Shown: positions 1-9,478 of the stretch, piece after piece
How positions within the stretch are numbered: position 1 is the stretch's first letter
Layout of the letters: each line of letters starts with the position of its first letter
Assembly: GCF_004363305.1 (NCBI RefSeq)
Contig: NZ_SNZA01000003.1
Span: forward strand, 1-64,000
Length of the DNA stretch: 64,000 nucleotides
DNA from: Marinomonas communis
GTDB taxonomy: Bacteria > Pseudomonadota > Gammaproteobacteria > Pseudomonadales > Marinomonadaceae
Direction of reading: 5' to 3'
The notes under the pieces: generated by a model
What the model saw: the letters and a program-made list of their open reading frames with translations, nothing else
The model's database searches: none
Told to the model about the DNA's origin: nothing
Program-made: the position numbers and the translations under genes

Positions 1-93
1 AACCACCTGATCCCATCCCGAACTCAGAAGTGAAAAGCGCCATCGCCGATGGTAGTGTGGGAGATCCCATGTGAGAGTAGGTCGTCGTCAAGC
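1..93 (+). rRNA. rrf: 5S ribosomal RNA, 3' part
   Basis: The window opens inside a 5S rRNA gene. The conserved 5S blocks CCATCCCGAACTCAGAAGTGAAA and GGTAGTGTGGG are present in order, followed by GAGAGTAGGTC near the 3' end. The 5' part lies outside the window, so this is the distal end of an rRNA operon reading into the window. The 3' end is placed by comparison with the usual 5S length and the start of the terminator region; it could be off by a few bases. No tRNA gene follows. Confidence 0.93.
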
Positions 94-104
94 TTTTAAT
101 TAAG

Positions 105-138
105 AAGCCCTGATCGCTAACGCGGTCAGGGCTTTTTT
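105..138 (+). terminator. rRNA operon terminator
   Basis: Strong rho-independent terminator 12 bases after the 5S gene. The arms AAGCCCTGATCGC and GCGGTCAGGGCTT pair, with one T-G wobble, around a short TAAC-type loop and are followed by six T residues. Confidence 0.9.
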
Positions 139-159
139 GCGTTTGGCGAAAATGTCTCG

Positions 160-264
160 CCTTGATCCCCCGATAGCAACCTTAGCTAAGGGATCATCCA
201 CTGATAGAATCGGGTCGTACGAGCTATCTCCTGATGGCGATAGCTAAGAGGCCTTAGAACAGAC
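160..264. repeat. Non-coding stretch with palindromes and one ATCGGGTCGTAC repeat core
   Basis: Between the rRNA terminator and the end of the acetyltransferase gene lie several small palindromes, such as CCTTAGCTAAGG at about 179-190 and a GAGCTATC/GATAGCT pair at about 221-245. At 209-220 is ATCGGGTCGTAC. This is the reverse complement of the core of the repeat family found in bulk at 52-53 kb, so that family is dispersed in this genome and not confined to the island. Confidence 0.55.
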
Positions 265-2700
265 TTATTCCACTGATTTATTTGCTTTACTAGCAATGCC
301 CAGCTTTTCTCTTACGCCTTCAATAAATTTCGGTGTTAAACGAACATAAGCTGTTACCAAACTAATATCATCAGGGTCACGCTTGATGGTAAAACCAATA
401 CGCCGGCAGAAGTCGATCATACGTTTGTTTTCCGCAAGCACTGTTCCTTTCATTTCTTTAATGCCTTTGAAGTTTGCGACTAACATTAACCGGCGCATTA
501 ACAGGGCAGCTAAGCCATGTCCTTGGTATTCGTCACCTATGACTACAGCGAATTCACAACTTTGATCATCAAAGTTATCACTGAAACGAGAAGCGCCCAT
601 CAGTACCTGTTCTCCATTTTTCTCTGTGACAGCAATTAGGGCCATTTCTCGGTCATAATCTATATGCGAGAGGCTTGCGACCATACGAGGTGTCAATTCG
701 GAGATATTGGCAATGAAGCGGAAGTAACGACTTTCATGAGAAAGGTTTTTTACAAAGTCAGCCATGGCATTGGCGTCTCTAGGTAGGATCGGGCGTATGG
801 TGATTTCTTGGCCGTCACGTAGGGTGACTTGTTTCACCCATTGTCTTGGATAGGGTTGAATCGCGAGGTGTTCATAGCGTCTTAGCTTGGCACTGCTTTT
901 CAGGCGAGCCGTTACATCAGCAAAGATACTGCCGCTCTCATGTATTCGAACATCAGCCAGCTCTAAGTATTCGAATTCGGGTAGTTCGCAGATCATGGTC
1001 GAGAAGCCGCGGAGTAAGTCTTCTAACTCAAACGATTCCACACCAGGAAATGCTCGGTTAATCAGGTCTTTTGATAGGACAGTGTTGATTGGAGGTAGGG
1101 CAACCGCTTCAGTTTGGTGATGCCATTGGTTTGCCCCCTCAAGTGATAAGCCAATCGCTGGACCGAACACAGGGTCTCGAAATGCTCGTAAATGAATCGG
1201 TGCTTGCAGAAGAAAGTTTGTTTGACGACGTGTGATTAATCGGAAGTTAAAGAGATCAAATACTTCTTTAAGGTCTTCCGCTGTCGGTGTTTTATTCCCT
1301 GCTTTGATTAATTCTTTAAGTTTGGCTCGAGCGGCTGCCACATCAATATTGAAACGAAAGGCATGGCTATCTGGCATTTGCTTGGCAAGCATCTGGTTTC
1401 GATGGAATTGCACTAAGAACTGGAATCCTTCAATGGCGGCTTCTGGTGTTCTAAAGGTTGGAATCCCCGCTTCGTTTATGCGAGTACGCATGGCCACCAT
1501 GTTGCCACCTCCGAGCATACAGACCATGACTAATTTCTTCTGTTTTTTGTGAAGCTGCAGAACTTGATCGTACAGGGATACCATATTAATGAGTGCTGTT
1601 GGGCTTAACATCAACAGTACCGCACCACACTCTTTGTCTGCTAAGGCGGCTTCAGCAAGATCGACAAACAGGTCTGCCTCACAGCTTGCCCAAGCAGTTG
1701 TCACACTGCCTACGCTGCCACGACCAGCCATAATCCCTTCGAGCTTATTTCTTAGCTCATCATTTGGTGTAAGTAGGTTTACATTGACTTCAGAAGCCCG
1801 TTGCGCGGCAAGCTCACCTGGTCCTGCACCATTACCAATAATCATCAAAGAGCCATCTTTCACACGACGGGCGTTGGTCATAACGGATGCCGCGGCAACC
1901 AAGTCATTTAAGCGACGACCTCTAACAGCACCTGTTCGGCTTAAAGCTGCGTCTAAGACTCTAGGGTCTGCACCTACATTATGCTCGGTGACAACTGCAA
2001 CGGGCTTTGATCGACTGGCCGCGCGAAGACTACTTAAGAAGCGGGTAGTTGAGCCAATTTTTTGTAGGTACATCAGGATGGATTGGCTTTCGAAATCGTT
2101 CGAGAGGTAATCCAATACCTGTGAGGGCATTACATCAATTGGGCTACCCATACTAACGACTTGAGAAAAACCAATTCCTTGCCAAGTTGCCCAATCAACC
2201 AGAGCACTGGCCACTGTGCCCGATTGAGAAAGCAATGCTAGTCGACCAGGTATCGGTTGCGTTAAACCCAACCAAGCAGAAAAGCCTTGTTTAGGTCGGC
2301 ACATGCCGAAGCTGTTTGGGCCGATCAGCCGAACATTGCACTGACGTGAGGCTTTCAAAATAGCTTCAGGATTTTCTTGTGATCCAGTGAAGACTAGCAA
2401 TGCAGGAATAGAGTGCTCACCACAAAACTCTATAATCTTAGTCAGTGGACGTGGGTCTTCGCCGGCTAGAATGGCTAAATCTGGGGTCTTGCTGAGACTC
2501 GAGATAGATTGAATTCTCTCAAACGGCAGCACGCCAACGCTTTCATCGGGCTCTATACCGAGTAATGATGTCACACTACGACGCCCGCCATAAGACAATG
2601 CCCTGAGTACTGAATGCAGAATAGGGCTGTGTCGATCTTGGCCTGTGAAAACCACGATAGACTGTGGAGCAAGTAATGGCTGCAATGCGTGTTGTGACAT
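265..2700 (-). CDS. Pat/YfiQ-type protein lysine acetyltransferase (acyl-CoA synthetase-like + GNAT)
   Basis: Likely acetylates lysines of metabolic enzymes, acetyl-CoA synthetase being the classic target, using acetyl-CoA. The N-terminal two thirds resembles NDP-forming acyl-CoA synthetase: a CoA-binding Rossmann domain at about residues 10-130 and a succinyl-CoA-ligase-like domain at about 150-290. In this family that part is regulatory rather than catalytic. The C-terminal GNAT domain spans about residues 625-775 with the acetyl-CoA loop Q-G-H-G-L-A near 726-731. I chose the ATG at 2700, which has AGGGAG 8-13 bases upstream, over a start 14 codons further up without a good ribosome site. 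The protein is 811 aa; E. coli PatZ is about 886 aa. It is divergent to a deacetylase-family gene, which suits an acetylation on/off pair. Target specificity is inference. Confidence 0.85.
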   Translation of the reverse strand: MSQHALQPLLAPQSIVVFTGQDRHSPILHSVLRALSYGGRRSVTSLLGIEPDESVGVLPFERIQSISSLSKTPDLAILAGEDPRPLTKIIEFCGEHSIPALLVFTGSQENPEAILKASRQCNVRLIGPNSFGMCRPKQGFSAWLGLTQPIPGRLALLSQSGTVASALVDWATWQGIGFSQVVSMGSPIDVMPSQVLDYLSNDFESQSILMYLQKIGSTTRFLSSLRAASRSKPVAVVTEHNVGADPRVLDAALSRTGAVRGRRLNDLVAAASVMTNARRVKDGSLMIIGNGAGPGELAAQRASEVNVNLLTPNDELRNKLEGIMAGRGSVGSVTTAWASCEADLFVDLAEAALADKECGAVLLMLSPTALINMVSLYDQVLQLHKKQKKLVMVCMLGGGNMVAMRTRINEAGIPTFRTPEAAIEGFQFLVQFHRNQMLAKQMPDSHAFRFNIDVAAARAKLKELIKAGNKTPTAEDLKEVFDLFNFRLITRRQTNFLLQAPIHLRAFRDPVFGPAIGLSLEGANQWHHQTEAVALPPINTVLSKDLINRAFPGVESFELEDLLRGFSTMICELPEFEYLELADVRIHESGSIFADVTARLKSSAKLRRYEHLAIQPYPRQWVKQVTLRDGQEITIRPILPRDANAMADFVKNLSHESRYFRFIANISELTPRMVASLSHIDYDREMALIAVTEKNGEQVLMGASRFSDNFDDQSCEFAVVIGDEYQGHGLAALLMRRLMLVANFKGIKEMKGTVLAENKRMIDFCRRIGFTIKRDPDDISLVTAYVRLTPKFIEGVREKLGIASKANKSVE

Positions 2701-2937
2701 GCAAAAATCTCCCTGAGTGGCCTGAAGCGAACATCTTGGCAAAGCCTTTGCTCTACGACAGAGAATGCAATGATGTTTAGCAGTCTAGACCAATGTCGGA
2801 TAGGCTGCCTAATGCAAACTGTGGCTTGATATAAAGCAGTTCACGTATTATCGACTTATAGTAGCGTTAGATCGCGACTGGATGAATAACAATAATAGCA
2901 GCCCTTGATGTGGGTGTAGATTTTTACGGATACCGAT

Positions 2938-3861
2938 ATGAGTACAGCTTACCTAACTCACCCTCTTTGTGAAGAGCATAAGCTTGGGGATGATCACCCA
3001 GAGTCGCCACAGCGTCTTGAAGCCATCCAAAACCGCTTAATAGCGGGGCAGCTTATGGACTTCTTACGCTGGCGTGAAGCCAATGAGGTGACGATTGAAC
3101 AACTCAATGCGACTCATGATCCTGATTATGTCGCCTCTATCTTTGCTAAATCTCCAGAAGAAGGTCACATCGAGCTTGATCAAGAAACCTTGATGATGCC
3201 AAATACTCTTGATGCGGCGTTGCGTGCATCGGGTGCTGTTGTGCAAGCGGTGGATATGATCATGAGTGGTGAAGTGCAAAATGCCTTTTGTGCTGTACGT
3301 CCGCCAGGCCATCATGCTGAATACGACAAAGCCATGGGATTTTGTCTATTTAACAACATTGCCGTAGGGGCGCGCCATGCACTGAACCACTATGGTATTG
3401 AGCGCATTGCTATTGTCGACTTTGATGTACACCACGGTAACGGTACGGAAGAGATCTTTAAAAATGATCCCAAAGTGCTGTATGCCTCAAGTTATCAACA
3501 CCCACTTTTTCCGTATCCAGATCCAGGCGCTTCTCACGATAACATCGTTCATATGCCTCTTGAGAAAGGCTCTAAAGGTGAAGATTTTCGTGCTGCTTAC
3601 GAAAGTGAACTATTCCCCGCTCTGGAAACTTTTAAACCGCAATTGCTCATGATTTCTGCTGGCTTTGATGCTTTGGCAGAGGACCCAATGGGACAGCTTC
3701 GCTTACGTGAAGATGATATTGTTTGGGTTACTGAGAAGCTGATGGAAGTGGCCGAGCGGTATTGTGATGGTCGTGTGATTTCGGTGCTAGAAGGTGGTTA
3801 CAACACCGATGCATTGGGCCGAGCGGTCTTTAGCCATTTAAAAGCCATCATGAAGATCTAG
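2938..3861 (+). CDS. Histone deacetylase family amidohydrolase
   Basis: A 307-aa zinc-dependent deacetylase of the arginase/HDAC fold. The family removes acetyl groups from lysine side chains, polyamines or other acetylated amines. Visible motifs are R-P-P-G-H-H at 121-126 (active-site histidines), the metal-binding D-F-D-V-H-H-G-N-G at 161-169 and S-A-G-F-D-A near 240. The length is normal for bacterial class II-like members. It stands alone, divergent from the Pat-type acetyltransferase with 237 bases between the two starts. That arrangement suggests, but does not prove, that it reverses protein acetylation. Acetylpolyamine amidohydrolase is the main alternative. The ribosome site before the ATG is weak. 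Confidence 0.85.
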   Translation: MSTAYLTHPLCEEHKLGDDHPESPQRLEAIQNRLIAGQLMDFLRWREANEVTIEQLNATHDPDYVASIFAKSPEEGHIELDQETLMMPNTLDAALRASGAVVQAVDMIMSGEVQNAFCAVRPPGHHAEYDKAMGFCLFNNIAVGARHALNHYGIERIAIVDFDVHHGNGTEEIFKNDPKVLYASSYQHPLFPYPDPGASHDNIVHMPLEKGSKGEDFRAAYESELFPALETFKPQLLMISAGFDALAEDPMGQLRLREDDIVWVTEKLMEVAERYCDGRVISVLEGGYNTDALGRAVFSHLKAIMKI

Positions 3862-3891
3862 TTTCACAATCTTACACATCCTAACTTTTAG

Positions 3892-3912
3892 AAACCGTTT
3901 CAGAACGGTTTT
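3892..3912 (+). terminator. Hairpin after the deacetylase gene
   Basis: AAACCGTT and AACGGTTT pair around TCAG, followed by a T-rich tract (TTTTATGATTTT). It lies 30 bases after the deacetylase stop codon. Confidence 0.65.
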
Positions 3913-3981
3913 ATGATTTTCTGCACTAACAAAACGACTTAATCTCATTATTCCACCAATAGCTAATATTCGGAGGGAGTG

Positions 3982-4416
3982 ATGAGTTTTGTTCGTCTAA
4001 TCTATGCAAGCCGAGCGACGGTCGAGTTTCAGCCATCGTCCATTCAGTCAATTCTGCAGGCAGCGCGCAAGAATAACAATCAGAACTATATTACTGGCTT
4101 ATTGTGCTTTAACCAGCGAGGCTTTTTGCAATGTCTTGAAGGTAAGCGAGCTGAAGTCAACCGAACATTTCAGCGAATATTGAAAGATCCGCGTCACGAA
4201 AATGTAGAAATCATTAGCTTTCAATATTCAGAAAAGCGTGAATTTGAAAGTTGGAATATGGGTTATCTTCAGAACAACCAGATTATGCGTGATTTGTTGA
4301 TGCGTCATACTGGCTCAGCAGAGTTTTTACCGCTAACCCTAATTCCTGAGGATGCTTTTGCGATTTTAAAAGATATCCGAGATATGATGGGAGAGATTGC
4401 AGCAGAGGAAGCTTAG
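3982..4416 (+). CDS. BLUF-domain blue-light sensor protein
   Basis: Short, 144-aa flavin photoreceptor of the BLUF family, which binds FAD and switches hydrogen bonding on blue-light absorption. The key residues fit the AppA pattern: Tyr8, Asn32 and Gln50 (the Tyr-to-Gln spacing of 42 matches AppA), with the L-x-C-L-E-G and S-W-N-M-G-Y segments. There is no attached effector domain, so it must act through a partner or as an oligomer. The ATG at 3982 sits well behind GGAGGGA. A GTG one codon earlier is also in frame but too close to that site. No obvious effector gene is adjacent; several c-di-GMP proteins occur later in the window. Confidence 0.9.
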   Translation: MSFVRLIYASRATVEFQPSSIQSILQAARKNNNQNYITGLLCFNQRGFLQCLEGKRAEVNRTFQRILKDPRHENVEIISFQYSEKREFESWNMGYLQNNQIMRDLLMRHTGSAEFLPLTLIPEDAFAILKDIRDMMGEIAAEEA

Positions 4417-4444
4417 GCGCGATATGCGCCTAAGCTTTTCTATT
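4409..4444. terminator. Bidirectional terminator overlapping the BLUF stop codon
   Basis: Perfect 12-bp arms AAGCTTAGGCGC and GCGCCTAAGCTT with a GATAT loop. The TAG stop of the BLUF gene (4414-4416) lies in the left arm. The hairpin sits between convergent genes; a T-rich tract follows on the plus strand. Confidence 0.8.
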
Positions 4445-6583
4445 TTAAGCTGTTTGCAGTGAGGCTGCGCGTGTTTTGCGAGAGTAAATAAACAAACCAA
4501 TAAACAGCACAAGGCCTGCGCTATCGATCAGAATGTTGTGGTGAGGCCATAGCATCAGAAGAGCTGCAACACCGGATAAAACACGCAGCGCAATGTTCAG
4601 CGGGCCTTCCAAATAGCCTTCCATAAAGCCTACAAACGCGTACAAACCAAACAGTGCGAATACGAAAATTCGTAGAACATCTGGCGTCTCGCCACCGATA
4701 AAGTTGGTATAAGCCAACAGAAGAGGAACGATGTATAGACCTTTTGCCAACTTCCACGCCATAAAGCCGGTTGCCATTGGTGGCGTCTTGGCAATGGCTG
4801 CTGCAGCAAATGCGGTCAAACACACTGGCGGTGTTACGTTTGAGTCCTGAGACAGCCAGAAGATAATCATATGTGCAGATAATAACGCAGCACTTAACAC
4901 CGTTGGGTTCAACGCTTGTTCAAGCAATTGACCTTTGAAGTCACCTGGTACCTGAGCAATCAAAGCGGTTGCATCGGCTTGGCTCATTGGTGCTGATAGC
5001 AGGGCATATTTTTCAGGGTCGATCAGCATAAAGATGACTTTAGCTTCTTCAGGCAGATTACCTGCCATCACTAGATCGATCAGATGTGACTCAGCAATCA
5101 AGTTATACAGAGCTGGTGCAGAAAGTGTTGCTAGCACGATGTAGGCTGCCGTTACTGGAAGCCCCATACCCAAGATCAAAGATGCCAGCGCTACCAATGC
5201 CAGCATGATAAACAAGTTGCCATTGGACCACTCGGCAATCATCAACGAGAAGGTATTACCAATACCTGTCATCGCCACGACGTTCACGACAAGGCCAACG
5301 GCCACCAGTAGAATCGCAGTGGTCGCCATATTGCGAGAGCCTTGCGCGAGCGCATCAAGTATATCTCTTGGTTTCATTGGGTTCTTAGATAACCAAGACG
5401 AGACAATCACCGCAATAATTGAAATGCCGGCTGCGTAAGTCGGCGTGAAGCCATAAATAAGCAGAGCAACCAATACCGCGAGAGGTAACAAGAAATGCCA
5501 GCCTTCTTTAAAGACTTCACCAAAGCTGCGCGTATCCAATTCAATGGCATGAGCGTGGGAACGCATCGCTTCGACGCGTACGTAGAAACCTACCGACATG
5601 AAATACAGCAAAGCAGGTAAGGTTGATACAGCAATGATCTCCACGTATGGAATCTGCGTGTAAGAGGCCATGATAAAAGCCCCTGCGCCCATCACAGGAG
5701 GCATTAGCTGACCACCGGTTGAAGCGGCTGCTTCCACCCCCGCTGAGAACCGAGCGGGGAAGCCTGCTTTTCGCATCATCGGGATTGTGATCACGCCAGT
5801 TGATACTGTGTTGGCGACAGAGGAACCAGACACAGAACCCATCAGACCAGAACCTAGCACCGCGACAAAGCCTGGGCCACCGACAAAGCGACCAGCCGCG
5901 ACGCGAGACAATTCGATGATGAAATCTCCGGCACCAGATTTCACCAAGAACGCACCGAATAGAATAAACATGAACACATAAGTCCATGAGATGCGGGCAA
6001 TAGAGCCGAACATACCTTCTGAAGAAAAGTATGAGCGGAACATCACAGTCTCAAGGCTTAGGCCAGCGAAACCAAAGATGCCGTCAATGTATGGCCCCCA
6101 CCAAAATACATAAGTCAGGGCGACGACGACCAATGAGGGAATGAACCAGCCCGTTGTTCGGCGAGTCAGTTCAAGTGCGATAGCAATCGCAATAAAAGAC
6201 ACTACCCAATCACTGGTAACAAAGTTTACCCCACGATCATAAAGTGCATCTTCAAATAGAATCAGATAAACAGTACAGGCAATGGCGACTAAACCGATGG
6301 CAATGTCGAACGTTAACGCTAATCGACGGCCGCCTGCCGTAGTGGCTTTGAAAGCAGGAACCATCAAAGCACAAATTAATGCAAAGCCACTAAAGTGAAT
6401 GGCTGATACCCACAGTTCAGACAAGGTGCCTAATGTATTGAAGTAAATGTGTGCTAGGGCAAATAGAACCCCCGCCCAGTAAATCAGGCGGCCGGTGGGC
6501 GATGCTTCATCGCGCTGCTCAAGTTCTAAGCTTTTCAGCTTGTCCTGCATTTCTTGGTCTTGGCTAATCTGAGTCTCAGACAT
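4445..6583 (-). CDS. TRAP transporter fused permease (TAXI type, DctQM fusion)
   Basis: Inner-membrane permease of a tripartite ATP-independent periplasmic transporter in which the small (4TM) and large (12TM) subunits are fused, the usual form in TAXI-TRAP systems. It is very hydrophobic throughout, with the conserved TRAP M-subunit segments G-S-G-L-M-G-S-V-S-G-S-S-V-A-N-T and M-P-P-V-M-G-A-G-A-F near the middle and a second glycine-rich G-M-G-L-P-V-T-A-A-Y in the second half. I prefer the start M-S-E-T-Q at 6583 (712 aa); a start 14 codons upstream is open. It lies downstream of the TAXI receptor gene on the same strand. Substrates of TAXI systems are mostly small organic acids or amino acids; this one cannot be named. 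Confidence 0.87.
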   Translation of the reverse strand: MSETQISQDQEMQDKLKSLELEQRDEASPTGRLIYWAGVLFALAHIYFNTLGTLSELWVSAIHFSGFALICALMVPAFKATTAGGRRLALTFDIAIGLVAIACTVYLILFEDALYDRGVNFVTSDWVVSFIAIAIALELTRRTTGWFIPSLVVVALTYVFWWGPYIDGIFGFAGLSLETVMFRSYFSSEGMFGSIARISWTYVFMFILFGAFLVKSGAGDFIIELSRVAAGRFVGGPGFVAVLGSGLMGSVSGSSVANTVSTGVITIPMMRKAGFPARFSAGVEAAASTGGQLMPPVMGAGAFIMASYTQIPYVEIIAVSTLPALLYFMSVGFYVRVEAMRSHAHAIELDTRSFGEVFKEGWHFLLPLAVLVALLIYGFTPTYAAGISIIAVIVSSWLSKNPMKPRDILDALAQGSRNMATTAILLVAVGLVVNVVAMTGIGNTFSLMIAEWSNGNLFIMLALVALASLILGMGLPVTAAYIVLATLSAPALYNLIAESHLIDLVMAGNLPEEAKVIFMLIDPEKYALLSAPMSQADATALIAQVPGDFKGQLLEQALNPTVLSAALLSAHMIIFWLSQDSNVTPPVCLTAFAAAAIAKTPPMATGFMAWKLAKGLYIVPLLLAYTNFIGGETPDVLRIFVFALFGLYAFVGFMEGYLEGPLNIALRVLSGVAALLMLWPHHNILIDSAGLVLFIGLFIYSRKTRAASLQTA

Positions 6584-6709
6584 AGTGTGGCCTATAACAT
6601 CATCATGATGCGCGTTACTGCACATCGATTAGTAGTGAAAACATAAGAGGTAAGAGAGTGGCAAGTGCCACCCTCTTATTGGCGTATTATGCCGATAGTG
6701 CTCTAAGAC

Positions 6710-7738
6710 TTATTCTGCAATTAAGTGTGCAGGAATCGTTAGACCCGCTTCTTTATAGTAGCGTGCAGCACCTGGGTGAAGTGGTACTGGCAGGCCGTCA
6801 ATGGCTTTTTGCAGAGACATCGCTTTTGTTGCTTTGTGAATACCATTCAGGAAAGGAAGGTTTTCGTAGATGGTTTTGGTTAGCTGGTAAACATCTTCCT
6901 CAGATAGATCGTCACGCACGGCTAAGAAGTTTGGTTGTGCGATGGTCTTAATAGCTTTGGTTTGGCCAGGGTAAGTGTTCGCAGGGATTTCAAAGCGTGT
7001 CCATAGCTGGAAGTTACCATTCGCTTGTTTGATTTGCTCATCGGTGAATTCCAAAATGGTAATGTCATCGCCTAGTGCTGCGTAAGCACGAGTGATCGCA
7101 CTGGTTGGTACACCCGATGGAATGTTCATACCATCAATCGTACCGTTCTGTAGCGCGTCAGCTGACGCTGAGTAGCCCATGTAAGCCATGTCTAGGCTAT
7201 CCGCTGGAACGTTCATGTTGCCAAGAATTGTTAGACCTGAACCTTCAGTACCAGAGTTTTTCGTACCGATAGAAAACTTTTCGCCCGCTAGGTTGTTCAT
7301 GTCTGTAATCGAACCAGATTTAGCGTATTCAGCGCGAACTACGAATTGCTCAACGTTTTGCCAAAGCATAGAGATCGAACGAAGGTTCTTTTGCGCCCCT
7401 TCTTTTTCCATACGACCCGTACCGTCCCATGCCCAAGCACCGTATAAACCTTGAAGGATGGCTAGTTGTGCTTCGTTTTCACGTAACAATTTGATGTTTT
7501 CGCCAGAGCCAGCTGAGTTAATCGCCGAAATCGACATGCCTGTAGTTGGCTCTAATTTCACTTTGGTTAGAGTCGCCAAGGCAACGCCGACAGGGTAAAA
7601 CGTACCACCAGTCGATGCAGTGGCTAGCACGTATGAACGGTCGTCAGCAGCTTGCGCCAAACCCGCTGTTCCTACGGTAGTACCCATCACCAGTGCGGCA
7701 CTCATTGCTTTGATCAATGTACGTTTGGTCATCTTCAT
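6710..7738 (-). CDS. TAXI family TRAP transporter solute-binding protein
   Basis: Periplasmic receptor for the adjacent fused TRAP permease. It has a clear Sec signal peptide (K-R-T-L-I-K then a hydrophobic core ending A-G-L-A-Q-A, cleavage near residue 30). The mature N-terminus carries the TAXI signature around A-T-A-S-T-G-G-T-F-Y-P-V-G, and N-S-A-G-S-G-E-N follows. At 342 aa it is typical for the family. AGGAAA lies 7 bases upstream of the ATG. It is the first gene of the receptor-permease operon, with a sigma-54 type promoter upstream, so expression probably depends on the DctD-like activator encoded next door. Confidence 0.9.
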   Translation of the reverse strand: MKMTKRTLIKAMSAALVMGTTVGTAGLAQAADDRSYVLATASTGGTFYPVGVALATLTKVKLEPTTGMSISAINSAGSGENIKLLRENEAQLAILQGLYGAWAWDGTGRMEKEGAQKNLRSISMLWQNVEQFVVRAEYAKSGSITDMNNLAGEKFSIGTKNSGTEGSGLTILGNMNVPADSLDMAYMGYSASADALQNGTIDGMNIPSGVPTSAITRAYAALGDDITILEFTDEQIKQANGNFQLWTRFEIPANTYPGQTKAIKTIAQPNFLAVRDDLSEEDVYQLTKTIYENLPFLNGIHKATKAMSLQKAIDGLPVPLHPGAARYYKEAGLTIPAHLIAE

Positions 7739-7816
7739 TGTTTGTTTCCTATCAGTATTGTTTTTATTTAAGAGGACTCTGAAAGAGCATCCTCGCTCTC
7801 AGATAACAGAGTATAG

Positions 7817-7831
7817 GCAAACATAGTGCCA
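7817..7831 (-). promoter_or_regulatory. Sigma-54 (RpoN) promoter of the TAXI-TRAP operon
   Basis: Reading on the minus strand, TGGCAC-T-ATGT-TTGC matches the -24/-12 consensus TGGCACG-N4-TTGC at every conserved position but one, with the correct GG-to-GC spacing. It would start transcription near 7805, about 65 bases before the receptor ATG. The neighbouring sigma-54-dependent activator gene makes this biologically sensible. Confidence 0.8.
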
Positions 7832-8020
7832 AATGTATTAACAATTGGTAGCAAGCTGTTTTATAAGCATTTTTTAAGTTAAGTGTGGTTGTTTCTTAAA
7901 ACCTGATAAGCAATTTCTTGCTCATGGGTGTATCGAAACGTAGGCAATAATTGGCTTATGAGTTGTGGTTTGAGGGTGGGATTACACGGAGAAAGATACA
8001 TATAAGGAAGTATTTCGCAG

Positions 8021-8060
8021 AAAAATAAGAAGATAAGCAAATTATTGCCTATCTTCTTAA
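8021..8060 (-). terminator. Terminator of the dctBD-like operon
   Basis: TAAGAAGATA (8026-8035) pairs with TATCTTCTTA (8050-8059), extended by GCAA/TTGC around a short ATTA loop. On the minus strand the hairpin is followed by five T residues. It lies just past the end of the response regulator gene. Confidence 0.82.
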
Positions 8061-8087
8061 TGGTACGTAACACTCTGAAAATATGAA

Positions 8088-9452
8088 TTAATCTAAATAG
8101 TCTGAACGGTTTAAGCCGAACTTAGTCATTTTTTGGTTAAGGGTACGACGAGGTAAATCCAGTTCATCCATGACGGCCTTAATGTTGCCTTGGTGTCGCT
8201 CCAGTGCACGTTTAATAATATCTTCTTCAAAGGCGGCTACTTGAATCGCCAGCGGAAGCGGTTTGTGATCGACCTCTTCGAAAGCGATCAAACTTTGCTG
8301 TCCATTGATCAAATCCGCAAGGCTAACGCGATTGTCTAAGGCATATCGAATGGCGATATTTTTCAACTCTCGAACATTTCCAGGCCACTGGTGAGATCGC
8401 AGAATACGTTCATCTTGCGTACTGAGCTGGCGACTGGCTTTGTCTCGCTCGCTGGCGGCTTGGTTGACGTAATGCATAAACAGAAGTGGAATATCTTCTG
8501 GGCGTTCTCGCAAAGGCGGCAAGAAAATCTGCGAAACGTTCAGGCGATAGTACAAGTCCTGACGAAAGTTTTCGTCTTCTTTAAGGTCTGCTTTGGAGGC
8601 TGCAATCACGCGAATATTCACGGGGATACTTTGATTTGAGCCTAGGCGCTCAATTTGACCTTCTTGTAGTGCTCGAAGGATTTTGATCTGAAGGTGCGCG
8701 GGTGTGCTTTCAATTTCATCTAGGAAGAGGGTGCCGCCATCTGCGTGCTCAAATTTACCTATTCGACGTTTAGCCGCTCCTGTAAAGGCGCCGGCTTCGT
8801 GGCCAAATAGTTCACTTTCAATTAAATGTTCGGGAATGGCACCACAGTTGATTGGTACAAAACGCTTATCTTGACGCTCACTGAACTCATGTAAACACTG
8901 CGCGATGAGCTCCTTGCCACTGCCTGTTTCACCGTAAATGATGACGTTAGTGTCCATGTCTGCAACAGCAAGTAACTCGCGCTTCATGCGCTGAATCGCC
9001 GGGGAGATGCCGATGATTTTTGCGTCTAAGCCTGAGCGAGCTGCCAAATCTGTTTGCAGCCTTAAGTTTTCAATCATCAGGCTACGTTTTTCACAGGCAC
9101 GAAGTAAGGTTTCTACTAGGCGCTCTGGTACAAATGGCTTTTCGATAAAGTCATAGGCACCATCGCGCATGGCTTGAATGGCCATATCGATATCTCCATG
9201 CCCAGTGATCAGAATAACGGGCAGATCAGGAATACGCTCATGGGCCACCTGCATCAACTCTAATCCGCTCATGCCTGGCATTTTGACATCCGTGAGCAAA
9301 ATGCCACGAAACTCTTCGCTTAGAAAAGGCAACGCTTCTTCAGCATTGCTGGCGCTGATCACCTCTAAGCCTGCCATTTGCAGCCACTTTTCGGTGGCTT
9401 GGCGAATCATAACTTCATCGTCAACGAGTAAAACGGTGCCGCGTGTTTGCAT
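8088..9452 (-). CDS. Sigma-54-dependent response regulator, DctD-like
   Basis: 454-aa NtrC-family activator. The receiver domain spans about residues 5-120 (acidic pair D11/D12, phospho-acceptor D55). The AAA+ domain spans about 145-380 with Walker A G-E-T-G-S-G-K-E and the sigma-54 contact loop G-A-F-T-G-A intact. The C-terminal Fis-type helix-turn-helix is at about 410-450. It should activate RpoN promoters when phosphorylated by the kinase encoded 26 bases upstream. The nearest sigma-54 promoter found is that of the TAXI-TRAP operon, so the pair probably senses and induces uptake of that transporter's substrate. The dct name would imply C4-dicarboxylates, which is not shown here. Confidence 0.9.
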   Translation of the reverse strand: MQTRGTVLLVDDEVMIRQATEKWLQMAGLEVISASNAEEALPFLSEEFRGILLTDVKMPGMSGLELMQVAHERIPDLPVILITGHGDIDMAIQAMRDGAYDFIEKPFVPERLVETLLRACEKRSLMIENLRLQTDLAARSGLDAKIIGISPAIQRMKRELLAVADMDTNVIIYGETGSGKELIAQCLHEFSERQDKRFVPINCGAIPEHLIESELFGHEAGAFTGAAKRRIGKFEHADGGTLFLDEIESTPAHLQIKILRALQEGQIERLGSNQSIPVNIRVIAASKADLKEDENFRQDLYYRLNVSQIFLPPLRERPEDIPLLFMHYVNQAASERDKASRQLSTQDERILRSHQWPGNVRELKNIAIRYALDNRVSLADLINGQQSLIAFEEVDHKPLPLAIQVAAFEEDIIKRALERHQGNIKAVMDELDLPRRTLNQKMTKFGLNRSDYLD

Positions 9453-9478
9453 GGGGGACTCTTCTATTATTGTTCTAT

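Noticed and set aside
1589-2110. 173-codon plus-strand ORF opposite the acetyltransferase gene
   Set aside because: It is a frame shadow of a well-supported gene and has low-complexity serine/alanine composition.
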